Shown one piece after another: positions 23,307 through 33,262 of a stretch of DNA of 64,000 bases. Origin of the DNA: CAJBVW01 sp964457335 (GTDB taxonomy: Bacteria; Myxococcota_A; UBA796; SXON01). The DNA is taken from contig CAYWGD010000021.1 in the NCBI GenBank assembly GCA_964457335.1, positions 1 through 64,000 on the forward strand. Reading direction: 5' to 3'. Made by a program: the position numbers and the translations under genes. Each line of letters starts with the position of its first letter. The first letter of the stretch is position 1. The notes beneath the pieces were generated by a model. That model did no database searches, was not told the origin of the DNA, and worked only from the letters and a program-made list of their open reading frames with translations.

Positions 23307-24518
23307 GTGCCGTCCCGCCTCGCCCCGCGCTACCACCGCATCCGACCTTCGGTGATGGCCGAGCTGACGCGCTCCTCCGAGGCCTTCGCGCGCGCCGGGA
23401 AGCCCATCCTCAACCTCGCGTCGGGGCACCTGCCCGGCGAGCTCGGGCGCGAGCTGCGCCAGGTCGCCATGGACTCCTGGCGCGACGGGCACTTCACCTA
23501 CCTGGGCGGCCCCGGGCTGCCCTCGCTCCGCGACGCGATCGTCGAGTGGCTCGACATGCGCCACGTGCGGACGGTCGAGGACGTGCTCGTGGCGCCGGGG
23601 AGCCGCGCCGCGCTCGCGTCGGTCCTCGCGGTGATCGCCGGCCCGGGCGACGTCGTGCTCGTGGACGGGGCGGCGTGGCTCATCTTCCACCAGCTCATCG
23701 CCGTGTCGGGCGCCACGCCCGTGCCGTGCCGCCCCGCCGGGCCCCCCGAGGAGCGGCGCCTGAAGCTCTCCGCGTCGGACGTGCGGCAGCAGCTCGAGCT
23801 CATGCCCGGCGCGCGCGCGTTCGTCCTCGCCAACCCGGTGAACACGACCGCGCAGGTGTACGACGCGGCCGAGCTGCACGCGATCGTCGAGGTGTGCGCG
23901 GCGCACCGCGTGTTCTGCGTGATCGACCGGCTCTACGGCAAGCTCGTGTACGACGGCGCGCAGTTCCCCTACCTCGAGGCCACGCCCGCGGTGCGCGACT
24001 GGTGCATCCTCATCGACGGGCTCGCGCGCGCGTTCCGGGGCACCGGCGGCCTCCGGGTCGGCTGGGCGTGCGGGCCGCGGGACGTGATCGAGGCCGCCAC
24101 GACCGCCCAGGAGCACGGGGCCGGGCCGCCCGGCCGCGTCGTGCAGCGGGTCGCGCTCTCGGCGCTCCAGGCCCCCTACGACATCGGGCTGCTCGAGGAG
24201 CTCCAGGCTTCGCGCGACTACCTCGTCGAGCAGGTGCGCACCTTCGGCGACGCGCGCCCCTGGCCGGTGGCGGGGACGATGTACGGGCTGGTGGACCTCT
24301 CCGCGTGGCTCGGCGCGACGACGCCCGTCGGCTGGGTGATCGAGTCGGCGGGGGACATGGCGGACTACCTGCTGGCGGAGGCGAACGTGCTCGTCACGCC
24401 GAGTGATCTCGTGGGCCCGCGCGGGCTCGTACGGCTCAGCTTCTCCCAGCCGTGGGACGTGATCGCCGAGGCGACGCGCCGCATCGCCCTGGCGCTCGAG
24501 GCCCTGCACCGGTCGTAG
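23307..24518 (+). CDS. Fold-type I aminotransferase-like protein lacking the PLP lysine
   Basis: A 403-residue protein of the aspartate-aminotransferase family. Recognisable parts are FTYLGGPGLPSLRDAI, the NPVNTTAQVYD region, VIDRLYGKLVYDG with the Asp and Tyr that contact PLP, and the carboxylate Arg in GLVRLSFS. At the Schiff-base site, where thermophilic AspAT has GAAKAF, this protein has GLARAF: codon 241 (24027-24029) is CGC, Arg. It can therefore not form the usual internal aldimine unless another Lys substitutes. The GTG start fits the family N-terminus (PSRLAPRYHRI); an ATG at 23355 is an alternative. It precedes purC by 82 bases. Function is open. Confidence 0.75.
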   Translation: MPSRLAPRYHRIRPSVMAELTRSSEAFARAGKPILNLASGHLPGELGRELRQVAMDSWRDGHFTYLGGPGLPSLRDAIVEWLDMRHVRTVEDVLVAPGSRAALASVLAVIAGPGDVVLVDGAAWLIFHQLIAVSGATPVPCRPAGPPEERRLKLSASDVRQQLELMPGARAFVLANPVNTTAQVYDAAELHAIVEVCAAHRVFCVIDRLYGKLVYDGAQFPYLEATPAVRDWCILIDGLARAFRGTGGLRVGWACGPRDVIEAATTAQEHGAGPPGRVVQRVALSALQAPYDIGLLEELQASRDYLVEQVRTFGDARPWPVAGTMYGLVDLSAWLGATTPVGWVIESAGDMADYLLAEANVLVTPSDLVGPRGLVRLSFSQPWDVIAEATRRIALALEALHRS

Positions 24519-24600
24519 CTGGAGAACGAATCCGCTCTCCGAAGGGCGCGACGGGCGCCGCTTCGTCGGGTTAGGAGGCCGGCCTCCCGGAAGGACCCCC

Positions 24601-25326
24601 GTGACGCTCGCCCCCACCCAGCTCCTCTACGAAGGCAAGGCCAAGCAGGTGTACGGCACCGACGACCCCACGATGGTCGTCATCCGCTTCAAGGACGACG
24701 CGACCGCCTTCAACGGCGTGAAGAAGGCGTCGATCCCGGACAAGGGGCCGATCAACTGCCGCGTCAGCGCGTACCTGCTCTCGCTCGTGTCCGCGGCGGG
24801 CGTGCCCACCGCCTTCACCCGCGTGCTCGGGCCGCGGGACCAGCTCTTCCGCAAGGTGGAGATCGTCCCCGTCGAGGTCGTCGTGCGGAACGTGGTCGCC
24901 GGCAGCTTTGCCAAGAAGCTCGGGCTCAAGGAGGGCGACCGCCTCGCCCGCCCGGTGATCGAGCACTTCTACAAGTCCGACGCGCTCAACGACCCGCAGA
25001 TCAACGAGGACGCCGCGATCGCGATGGGCTGGGCCTCGGCCTGGGAGCTCGCGTGTATGCGCGAGCGCGCGCTCCAGGTGAACGACGTGCTCAAGGCCTT
25101 CTGGGCCGAGCGCAACATCGACCTCGTGGACTTCAAGCTCGAGTTCGGGCGCGCCGGCGGCGCGATCCTGCTGGCGGACGAGATCACGCCCGACGGCTCG
25201 CGGCTCTGGGAGCGGGGGACCGGCCGGCACCTCGACAAGGACGTGTTCCGCCGCGACCTCGGGGACCTCTCGGAGACCTACCGCGAGCTCTACCGCATCG
25301 TGTTCGGCGAGGCCTGGAAGGCCTGA
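24601..25326 (+). CDS. purC: SAICAR synthetase (purine synthesis)
   Basis: A 241-residue enzyme that joins aspartate to CAIR with ATP in de novo purine synthesis. The start QLLYEGKAKQVY is the PurC hallmark, followed by FKDDATAFNG, VEVVVRNVVAGSFAKK (signature 1) and LVDFKLEFGR (signature 2). Length is standard. GTG start with a GGAAGGA ribosome site. It is complete and typical; purF lies about 14 kb downstream on the same strand. Confidence 0.95.
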   Translation: MTLAPTQLLYEGKAKQVYGTDDPTMVVIRFKDDATAFNGVKKASIPDKGPINCRVSAYLLSLVSAAGVPTAFTRVLGPRDQLFRKVEIVPVEVVVRNVVAGSFAKKLGLKEGDRLARPVIEHFYKSDALNDPQINEDAAIAMGWASAWELACMRERALQVNDVLKAFWAERNIDLVDFKLEFGRAGGAILLADEITPDGSRLWERGTGRHLDKDVFRRDLGDLSETYRELYRIVFGEAWKA

Positions 25327-25425
25327 GTAGGGCGCCCCCCGGGGCGGAGGCGCCGCCGCCCCGTACCGACCCGATCGCGCTTGGGCCCCGCCCGGGGCGT
25401 GCCTACGTGCAGCTCGGGGGTGGGG

Positions 25426-25752
25426 ATGTACGTGATCTTCTTCGTGCTCGCGGGGTGTGGCGAGGGGCGGTCGACGCCGTACTTCCCGGGCTCCTACGAC
25501 ACGGAGGTCCGCGCCGATCTCCCGGCGCCCGCCGACGAGGGCGGCGCGCCGTACGAGGGGAGCCTGGGCCCCCCTCGGAACATGGTCGAGCCGGTGATCA
25601 CCGGCGGCGCGACGACCACGCGCGAGGGCTCCGGCGGGCCGCCGATGCTCGCGCCGGGGGAGGCGCGCCAGGAGCCGCTCCCCTACCAGGTGCGCGGGCC
25701 CGACCCCGACGCCCAGCGGACCACGTCAGGGCCTCCGGCCGGCCTGGACTGA
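25426..25752 (+). CDS. Small lipoprotein, unknown function
   Basis: A 108-residue lipoprotein starting MYVIFFVLAGC (lipobox LAGC). The mature part is Pro/Gly-rich and probably disordered. No family is recognised. It converges with rtcR. The ATG at 25426 is preferred because it places the lipobox correctly. Confidence 0.5.
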   Translation: MYVIFFVLAGCGEGRSTPYFPGSYDTEVRADLPAPADEGGAPYEGSLGPPRNMVEPVITGGATTTREGSGGPPMLAPGEARQEPLPYQVRGPDPDAQRTTSGPPAGLD

Positions 25753-25771
25753 TCGGCCCGGGCGCGGCTCG

Positions 25772-27376
25772 TCAGGCCCTCACCCGCTCCCAGTCCAGCT
25801 CGAAGCGCGCGAGGTACTTCCGCAGGCGGTCGGCGTCGTTCACGCTCGTCCGCTGCGCGCGCGACACGGCGAAGAGCGCCCGCCCGGCCTCCGAGAGCGA
25901 CGCCGACGCGCGGCACACCCGGAGCACCTCGGCGAGCTGCACGTGGTCGAAGCGATCGAGGGCCACGTCCCCGAGCAGCGCGGCCACCGGGTCGTCCTCG
26001 GCCCGGCTCTCGCCGGCGCGACCGCCCGGGCGGCCGTCCCGCGCCCCCGCCCAGGTCGCGCCCAGGCGCCCGATCTCCTCCTCCACCGTCTCCAGGTCGA
26101 TGCGCCCCGCCGGCGCGAGCGTGCCCATGCGCACCACGGCCCCGCCGAGGTCGCGGAAGTTCCGCGGCCACGGCGCCGTCCGCGCGAACGCGAGGAAGCG
26201 CTCCCGCGCCTCGCGGTTGAACGTCACGCGGCGCCCCGAGGCGCGCGCGAGCTGCTCGAGCTCGTGGTCGACGTTCGGGGGGATGTCCTCCGGCCGCGCG
26301 GCGAGGCCGGGCAGCGCGAAGGTCCAGAGGTCCAGCCGGGCCAGGAGGTCCTCGCGGAAGCGGCCCGCGGACACCTCGCGCGCGAGGTCGCGGTTCGTGC
26401 CCGCGAGGAGCTGGAAGTCGCTCTCCACCTCCCGGTCCGCCCCCACGGGCAAGAACCGCTTGTCCTCGAGCGCCCGCAGGAGCATCGCCTGCTCGTCGAG
26501 CCCGAGCTCGCCGATCTCGTCGAGGAACAGGAGCCCGCCGTCCGCCTCGCGGAGCAGCCCCGGCCGGTCGGCCACCGCGCCCGTGAACGCCCCGCGTCGG
26601 TGCCCGAAGAGCGCGGACATCGCGCCGTCCCCGCGCAGCGTCGCGCAGTTCACCTCGACGAACGCGCCCTTCACGAGCCGCCGCGCCCGCTTGAGCTCCC
26701 AGATCCGCCGCGCGAGCCGCGACTTCCCCGCGCCGGTCGGCCCCGTGAGCATTATGGGGGCCGCCGACCGCGTGGCCACGAGCTCGATGCGGTCCACGAG
26801 CGCGTTGAACGCGGCGTTCCGCGTGTCGATGCCGCCCTTGAGGAAGGAGGTCGCCGCCTGCCGCTCCTCCTCGAAGCGCCGCGCGAGCCGGTCGTAGCGG
26901 GCGAGCGAGAGGTCGATGACGCCGAAGCGCCCTGCCGGCGAGCCCCCGGGGCCCGTCTGGACGATCCGCGCGGGGAGCACGCGCGACTCCACGAGCAGGA
27001 ACAGGCAGATCTGGGCGACGTGCGTACCGGTCGTGATGTGCACGAGGTAGTCGGCGGCGTCCGGATCGAAGGGGTAGGCGCGCGCGAAGTCGTAGAGCGC
27101 GCCGTACACCGCCTCGAAGTCCCAGGGATCCACCATCTCCACGTGGTGGAGGCGCACGTCCGTCTCCGGGCTCGCGGTCGCGATGTCGTCCCGCACCTGC
27201 CGCGCCAGTCCCGCCCACGCCTCGCCGTGCAGCAGCTCGAGCCGGCGCACGACGAGGTCCGGCTGCTGGCAGAGCCCCACCGTGGGCCGCCACCGCGACC
27301 ACCGGTCGGCGCCGCGCGGCCCCCGGTCGAGCGTGGTGCCGAGGAGGCCGAGGACGATCGTGGGGCGCTTATCCAT
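25772..27376 (-). CDS. rtcR: RtcR, sigma-54 activator of the RNA-repair operon
   Basis: A 534-residue bacterial enhancer-binding protein. Residues 1-185 are the CARF-like RtcR N-domain (IVLGLLGTTLD...; ligand loop HITTGTHVAQ near 113), which represses the ATPase until it senses an RNA end signal. Residues 190-430 are the AAA+ sigma-54 domain: Walker A GPTGAGKS (212-219), the sigma-54 contact loop GAFTGA (262-267), and LLFLDEIGEL. The C-terminal 70 residues carry the HTH-like DNA-binding region. The gene is divergent from rtcB, 109 bases apart, with a perfect-spacing sigma-54 promoter in front of rtcB. Confidence 0.93.
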   Translation of the reverse strand: MDKRPTIVLGLLGTTLDRGPRGADRWSRWRPTVGLCQQPDLVVRRLELLHGEAWAGLARQVRDDIATASPETDVRLHHVEMVDPWDFEAVYGALYDFARAYPFDPDAADYLVHITTGTHVAQICLFLLVESRVLPARIVQTGPGGSPAGRFGVIDLSLARYDRLARRFEEERQAATSFLKGGIDTRNAAFNALVDRIELVATRSAAPIMLTGPTGAGKSRLARRIWELKRARRLVKGAFVEVNCATLRGDGAMSALFGHRRGAFTGAVADRPGLLREADGGLLFLDEIGELGLDEQAMLLRALEDKRFLPVGADREVESDFQLLAGTNRDLAREVSAGRFREDLLARLDLWTFALPGLAARPEDIPPNVDHELEQLARASGRRVTFNREARERFLAFARTAPWPRNFRDLGGAVVRMGTLAPAGRIDLETVEEEIGRLGATWAGARDGRPGGRAGESRAEDDPVAALLGDVALDRFDHVQLAEVLRVCRASASLSEAGRALFAVSRAQRTSVNDADRLRKYLARFELDWERVRA

Positions 27377-27446
27377 GCGTCGCGGACTCTATCTCATCGG
27401 ATAAGAAATCCGGCGCGGTTCCTGTCCAACTAGCTGAAAACACGTC

Positions 27447-27462
27447 TGGCACGCCCCGTGCG
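27447..27462 (+). promoter_or_regulatory. Sigma-54 promoter of rtcBA
   Basis: TGGCACGCCCCGTGCG has GG and GC separated by exactly 10 bases and matches the -24/-12 consensus nearly everywhere. Transcription would start near 27473, just before the rtcB ribosome site. RtcR would bind between here and 27377, where imperfect TATC/GATA dyads (about 27389-27402) are seen. Confidence 0.8.
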
Positions 27463-27485
27463 ATTAGAGGGCGCGGAGGCACACC

Positions 27486-28709
<1,224 letters not shown>

Positions 28710-28780
28710 TTCTTGGGGCGGGGGGCCCGGCCCCCCGCAACGCCCCTGCGGGGGGGCGCCGCCCCCCCGCGCCCCCGGCG
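28710..28780 (+). repeat. 3-prime hairpin family, copy B, inside the rtcBA operon
   Basis: TTCTTGGGGC starts on the base after the rtcB stop. The core GGGGGGCCCGGCCCCCC stem ends at GCAACGCCCC (28746). A second, perfect 10-bp stem (28748-28757 with 28761-28770, loop GCC) follows. Such stable structure between two co-transcribed genes should change the rtcB:rtcA mRNA ratio. Confidence 0.75.
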
Positions 28781-28807
28781 GCACGGCCGCCCCACCCTGG
28801 GTTCCCC

Positions 28808-29836
28808 ATGCTTCCCATCGACGGAAAAGCCGGCGAAGGCGGCGGGCAGGTGCTCCGCACCGCGCTCGGCCTCTCGCTGGTCACCGGCACCCCATTCCGC
28901 ATCACCGACATCCGCGGCGGTCGCGCGAAGCCGGGGTTGTTGCGCCAGCACCTCACGTGCGTCCAGGCGGCCGCGCGGATCGGCGCCGCCGAGGTGGAAG
29001 GCGACACGCTCGGCTCCACGGCGCTCACGTTCCGCCCGCACGGGCGGGTCGGCGGCGACCTGCGCTTCGCCGTCGGGAGCGCCGGCAGCGCGCTGCTCGT
29101 CGTGCAGGCCGTGCTCCCGGGGCTGCTCGTGGCGGACGTGCCCACGCGCCTCGTCGTCGAGGGCGGCACCCACAACTCCGCGGCGCCGCCCTACGACTTC
29201 GTCGCGCGCGTGTTCGCCCCGCTGCTCGGCCGGATGGGCGCGCGCGTGACCGTGACGCTCGAGAAGCACGGCTTCTACCCGGCGGGCGGCGGGCGCGTGG
29301 TCGTGGAGGTGGAGCCCGCGCCGCTCGCCCCCATCGAGCTCCTGGAGCGCGGCCCCGTCGAGGCCGTGCGCGCCCGCGCATTGTACGCCGCCATCCCGCC
29401 GACCATCGCCCATCGGGAGCTGAACGTGCTCCGGGAGCGGCTCGGCCTCGATCGCGAGGCCCTCCGCGCCGAGGAGGTCCCGCGCCCCGTCGGCCCGGGC
29501 AACGCGGTCATGGTCGAGGTCGCCTGCGCCGGCGCCACCGAGCTGTTCACCGCCTTCGGCGAGAAGCGCGTGCGCGCCGAGGACGTGGCCGCGCGCGTGG
29601 CGGACGAGGTCGAGGCCTGGCTCGCCCTGGACGTGCCCGTCGGCGAGCACCTCGCGGACCAGCTCCTGATCCCGATGGCCCTCGCCACCCGCGCGACCGG
29701 GCGCCCGGGACGCTTCCGGAGCGGCCCGCTCTCGCTGCACGCGACCACGAACGCCGCCGTGATCGAGCGCTTCCTGCCCGTGCGCTTCGAGACGCGGGAG
29801 GTCGGCGGCGGGGTCGAGGTGGCGTGCCGGGGGTAG
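28808..29836 (+). CDS. rtcA: RNA 3-terminal phosphate cyclase RtcA
   Basis: A 342-residue enzyme that converts RNA 3-phosphate ends to 2,3-cyclic phosphates through an AMP-His intermediate. It starts LPIDGKAGEGGGQVLRTALGLS, continues with IRGGRAKPGLLRQHL, GGTHNSAAPPYDF and HGFYPAGGG, and carries the adenylylated His in GEHLADQLLIPMALA. Length matches E. coli RtcA. The ATG at 28808 is the first in frame with the family start. It follows rtcB after 98 bases occupied by paired hairpins, and is followed by a 52-bp tandem repeat. Confidence 0.95.
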   Translation: MLPIDGKAGEGGGQVLRTALGLSLVTGTPFRITDIRGGRAKPGLLRQHLTCVQAAARIGAAEVEGDTLGSTALTFRPHGRVGGDLRFAVGSAGSALLVVQAVLPGLLVADVPTRLVVEGGTHNSAAPPYDFVARVFAPLLGRMGARVTVTLEKHGFYPAGGGRVVVEVEPAPLAPIELLERGPVEAVRARALYAAIPPTIAHRELNVLRERLGLDREALRAEEVPRPVGPGNAVMVEVACAGATELFTAFGEKRVRAEDVAARVADEVEAWLALDVPVGEHLADQLLIPMALATRATGRPGRFRSGPLSLHATTNAAVIERFLPVRFETREVGGGVEVACRG

Positions 29837-29854
29837 CCACGAGTGCCCTCGGCG

Positions 29855-30107
29855 GCCGCGGGGCGGACGTGGAGGGGGGACGTGTCGGACACGTGGTGCC
29901 TCCATGACCGCGGGGCGGTCATGGAGGGGGGACGTGTCGGACACGTGGTGCCTCGGTGACCGCGGGGCGGTCATGGAGGGGGGACGTGTCGGGCACGTGG
30001 TGACTCGGTGACCGTGGGGCGGTCATGGAGGGGGGACGTGTCGGGCACGTGGTGCCTCCATGACCGCCGCTGCCTCGGTGACCGCGGGGCGCACGAGGTG
30101 CCCTGCC
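29855..30107 (+). repeat. 52-bp tandem repeat of palindromes downstream of rtcA
   Basis: Four near-identical 52-base units start at 29855, 29907, 29959 and 30011, with a degenerate fifth from 30063. Each unit carries two perfect inverted repeats: ATGACCG-CGGGG-CGGTCAT, spanning the unit junction, and ACGTGTC-G-GACACGT. Differences between units are few (for example GGACACG against GGGCACG). No convincing gene reads through. If transcribed with rtcA it would form a series of short hairpins. Confidence 0.85.
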
Positions 30108-30139
30108 GCGCGTCGGAGCCCGCCACCACCGGAGACCGG

Positions 30140-30380
30140 GGGGCGTTGAGCCTGTGGAGAAATCCCCCCGCCCGTGCCGTCGCCGTCTCGCGGCGGCCCA
30201 AGAACCGCGTCCCGGGGCCCCCGGCGGGTCCTCCCTACGGGCTGCCCCCCCGCCGGACCCGGGCCGCAGGGCCGCCGCGAGCCGTCGCCGGCCCGGGCTC
30301 CGGTTTCTCCACAGGCTCTCTTCTGGGGGATTTCTTCACAGGCTCGTTGCGGGGGGCCCGCCCCCCGCCCCAAGAAGAAG
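30140..30380 (-). repeat. 3-prime hairpin family, copy D, with a long insert
   Basis: On the minus strand CTTCTTCTTGGGGC begins 11 bases after the VOC gene stop (30392) and the first hairpin ends in GCAACG near 30345. A further inverted pair follows: GAGCCTGTGGAGAAATCCCC (30148-30167) against TTTCTCCACAGGCTC (30304-30318) and a variant with TTTCTTCACAGGCTC (30330-30344). The far end reads CAACGCCCC at about 30141-30149. The whole looks like a nested or expanded element about 240 bases long. With the tandem repeat it fills the 555-base gene-free stretch 29837-30391. Confidence 0.55.
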
Positions 30381-30391
30381 CGCCCGTCGCG

Positions 30392-30778
30392 CTACTCCGG
30401 CTTGTGGCAGACCGCCTCGACGTTGTGCCCGTCGGGGTCGAACACGAACGCGCCGTAGTAGTTCGGGTGGTAGTGCGCGCGGATGCCGGGCGCGCCGTTG
30501 TCCCGGCCGCCCGCCGCGATGGCGGCCGCGTAGAAGGCGTCGACCGCCGCGCGGTTCGGCGCCACGAACGCCACGTGCACGGAGCGGTTGAGGCCCTGGC
30601 CGCCCGCGGGCGTCCCGATCCAGAAGAAGGGATGCCCGTTCGCGCCCATCCCGACCCCGTCCCACGCGGCGTTCTTCGCCTGCATGAGCACGCCGATGCC
30701 GAGCGGCGCGAGCGCCTTCTCGTAGAACGCGCGCGCCTTCGCGATGTCGGAAACGTCGAAGCCGAGGTGGTCGATCAT
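30392..30778 (-). CDS. VOC-family (glyoxalase-like) protein
   Basis: A 128-residue protein of the vicinal-oxygen-chelate superfamily. It begins MIDHLGFDVSDIAKARAFYEKALAPLG and has HVAFVAPNRAAVDAFY and the terminal YGAFVFDPDGHNVEAVCH, in which His and Glu are typical metal ligands. Likely cytosolic. The family includes glyoxalases, dioxygenases and resistance proteins; this subgroup is usually of unknown substrate. Divergent from the esterase gene. Confidence 0.8.
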   Translation of the reverse strand: MIDHLGFDVSDIAKARAFYEKALAPLGIGVLMQAKNAAWDGVGMGANGHPFFWIGTPAGGQGLNRSVHVAFVAPNRAAVDAFYAAAIAAGGRDNGAPGIRAHYHPNYYGAFVFDPDGHNVEAVCHKPE

Positions 30779-30892
30779 GGGGGTTCTCCGCGCCGCACCT
30801 CTAACCGAACGGTCGCGCGCCGGGTACGGTCGCGGCCCGGCTCCGGGCGGTTGGCGACCCTCTCCGCGTGTACCATCCGTCCGGGAGGCCCC

Positions 30893-32233
30893 GTGCTGAT
30901 CTTCCTCGCCGCGTGCGCCGCGCCGGACGGCAAGCCCGTCGACGGCGCCGAAACCGGGCTCGCGGACACCGCGGACACCACCGACTCGGCCGCCGACACC
31001 GGCGACCCCACGGCGTCCTGCGCGCCGGACCACGCGCTCCTCGACATCACCCCCGAGGTGGTCGAGGCCGTCTACGTGCCCGAGTGGTCCTACCTGTCCT
31101 GGCAGCTCGACGCGTGGCTGACGCTGAACGGCCTCGGCTGGCTCACGCCCACCACCTACGACGTCAGCACCTGGCGCGTCCGCTACACGACGCAGGACCG
31201 CGGCGCGCCGGTGGAGGCCACGGCGCTCGTGTCCGTGCCCGTGCTCGCGGGGGAGGCGGCCGTGGGCACCGTCCTCTGGCTCCACCCGACGGCCGGCTTC
31301 GAGGACGCCTGCGCCCCGTCGATCGGCGCCGTCGAGGGCCTCGCGCCTCCGATCGTCTCGGCGGCGCGCGGCTACGTGGCCGTCGCCCCCGACTACCTCG
31401 GGCTCGCCGCCTTCGGGGACCCCGCGCCCGACCCGCACCCCTGGATCGTCGCCGAGCCCTCCGCCGTCGCGTCGCTGGACGCGCTCCGGGCCGTGGACGC
31501 GTGGCTTGAGACCGGCGACCTCGCCGCCCGCATCGACCGCGAGCGCATCGTCTACTGGGGCTGGTCCGAGGGCGGCTACGTGGCGCTCCAGTCCGATCGC
31601 CACGCGCCGTCCTACGCGCCCGACCACGCTGCCGCCGGCGTGATCGCGGCGGTGCCCCCGGTGGACGTCCTCGGACAGGTGACCGCCGGCCTGGAGACCT
31701 TCGGCCCGGCCACGCGCGCGGGGGCCCTCATCCTGTACCTGCACCGGTCCTGGTACGACCCCGACTTCCGCTACGAAGCGCTCCTGCCCGAGGTCCTCGA
31801 CGCGCTCCCGGGGGAGATCGAGGCCTCGTGCACCACCTGGCCCTCCGTGGACGGCGCCGCCGAGGTCGGGGACATCTACGCGCCCAACTTCGTCCAGGCG
31901 GTCGGGGCCGGCGCGCCCTTCGACCCCTGGACCTGCATGCTCGAGCGCTCCTCGCTCCCGAGCCCGTACCTGCCCTACGAGAGCGACGCGCCCGTGCTGC
32001 TCGTGACCGCCACCGACGACACGCTGGTCCCGTCCGCCCCCGTCGAGGCCGCCATCCCCGCCCTCTGCGACGAGGGCTACACGCTGGAGCACGTCTCCTG
32101 CGACGGCCTCGAGCACGGCGAGGCGCCGGTGATGACGCTCCAGGACCAGATCCGCTGGTTGGACGCCCGCATGGACGGCGACCCCGTCGACCCCGGCTGC
32201 GGCGTCGGCGCGCCCGTCACCTGCGACGGCTGA
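30893..32233 (+). CDS. Secreted lipase/esterase lipoprotein
   Basis: A 446-residue alpha/beta hydrolase with a very short lipoprotein signal (MLIFLAAC after a GTG start; GGGAGG ribosome site four bases upstream). A Thr/Asp/Ala stalk (LADTADTTDSAADTGDP) leads to a hydrolase resembling secretory lipases: GTVLWLHPTAGF, the nucleophile elbow WGWSEGGY, LLVTATDDTLVP with the acid, and GLEHGEAP with the His. Probably acts on the cell surface. Starts further upstream would destroy the lipobox position. Confidence 0.7.
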   Translation: MLIFLAACAAPDGKPVDGAETGLADTADTTDSAADTGDPTASCAPDHALLDITPEVVEAVYVPEWSYLSWQLDAWLTLNGLGWLTPTTYDVSTWRVRYTTQDRGAPVEATALVSVPVLAGEAAVGTVLWLHPTAGFEDACAPSIGAVEGLAPPIVSAARGYVAVAPDYLGLAAFGDPAPDPHPWIVAEPSAVASLDALRAVDAWLETGDLAARIDRERIVYWGWSEGGYVALQSDRHAPSYAPDHAAAGVIAAVPPVDVLGQVTAGLETFGPATRAGALILYLHRSWYDPDFRYEALLPEVLDALPGEIEASCTTWPSVDGAAEVGDIYAPNFVQAVGAGAPFDPWTCMLERSSLPSPYLPYESDAPVLLVTATDDTLVPSAPVEAAIPALCDEGYTLEHVSCDGLEHGEAPVMTLQDQIRWLDARMDGDPVDPGCGVGAPVTCDG

Positions 32234-32311
32234 GTCGTGTAAGCCGCACGTACGCAGTCACGATTGTGTCGCGACCCCGCCGGCGCTACCCTGCGCCTCC
32301 CCGGAGGTCCG

Positions 32312-33262
32312 ATGCTCGCGTCCTTGTTCCTTTCCCTGGTCGTCCCCACCACCCTCGCCGGCGAGGTCACGGTCGTCGAGTCCTACGACGCCTCGATCGG
32401 CCAGCTGCCCGAGGGCGTCGCCGTCAGCGCCGACGGCGACATCTACGTGGGCCTCGCCGGCACCGGCGAGCTCCGGCGGCTCGACCGCGAGACCTGGGAG
32501 GGCGAGAGCTTCGCCCAGTTCGACGTCGGCTACGGCTTCCTGCTCGGCATGGCGTTCGACGGCGACGACCTGTACGTCGCGCTCTGCTCCTTCGTGGCGG
32601 AGACCTCCGGCGTGTGGCGCGTGTACGACGACGGCACGACCGAGCGCGTCGTGGCCTTCACCGCGAGCGAGTTCCCGAACGACATCACTTTCGACGAGGC
32701 CGGGAACATGTACGTGACCGAGTCGATCGCCGGGGCGATCTGGAAGGTCCCGGCCGGCTCCACGACGCGCGAGCTCTGGGCCCAGGATGTGCTGCTCGTG
32801 GGCGACATCGAGGTCTCGCCCCTGCCGCTCCCCATCGGCGTCAACGGCATCACCTACGACGACGAGACCGACACCGTCGTGGTCGTGAACTCCCAGGTGC
32901 CCTCGGTGATCGAGATCCCCGTGAACGGCGGCGCGGCCGGCCCGCTCTCCGTCCTCGCGTCCGGCGAGCACCTGCGCGGCGCCGACGGCGTGAACATCGA
33001 CGCCAACGGCGATCTGCTCGTCGTCTCGAACTTCAACTCCGCGGTCCTGCGGCTCGACCGCGTCACCGGCGCCGCCACGACCCTCGCCGACGCGGCCGAC
33101 GGCCTCGTGTTCCCCGCCACCGCCGCCTTCGGGCAGTTCGGCCCCGACAAGCACGCGCTCTTCGTCACGAACTTCGGCTTCGGCGCCGGCCCCGACGCCC
33201 CGGTCGGGCTCCTCCGCGTCGAGGTCGGCGAGAAGAGCGAGAAGCACCCCGCGGGGCGCTAA
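32312..33262 (+). CDS. Secreted SMP-30/NHL-like beta-propeller protein
   Basis: A 316-residue exported protein (signal MLASLFLSLVVPTTLAG). The rest is repeated four-stranded blades with typical phrases: LPEGVAVSADGDIYVGLAGTG, PNDITFDEAGNMYVTES, IGVNGITYDDETDTVVVVN, ADGVNIDANGDLLVVSN. This is the pattern of gluconolactonase/SMP-30 and NHL propellers. Key metal residues cannot be assigned with certainty. It ends four bases into the convergent STAND regulator gene. Confidence 0.65.
   Translation: MLASLFLSLVVPTTLAGEVTVVESYDASIGQLPEGVAVSADGDIYVGLAGTGELRRLDRETWEGESFAQFDVGYGFLLGMAFDGDDLYVALCSFVAETSGVWRVYDDGTTERVVAFTASEFPNDITFDEAGNMYVTESIAGAIWKVPAGSTTRELWAQDVLLVGDIEVSPLPLPIGVNGITYDDETDTVVVVNSQVPSVIEIPVNGGAAGPLSVLASGEHLRGADGVNIDANGDLLVVSNFNSAVLRLDRVTGAATTLADAADGLVFPATAAFGQFGPDKHALFVTNFGFGAGPDAPVGLLRVEVGEKSEKHPAGR

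Noticed and set aside
29855..30107. CRISPR array
   Set aside because: The unit is a continuous 52-base tandem repeat. Only few point differences separate units and there are no unique spacers; no cas genes are present.
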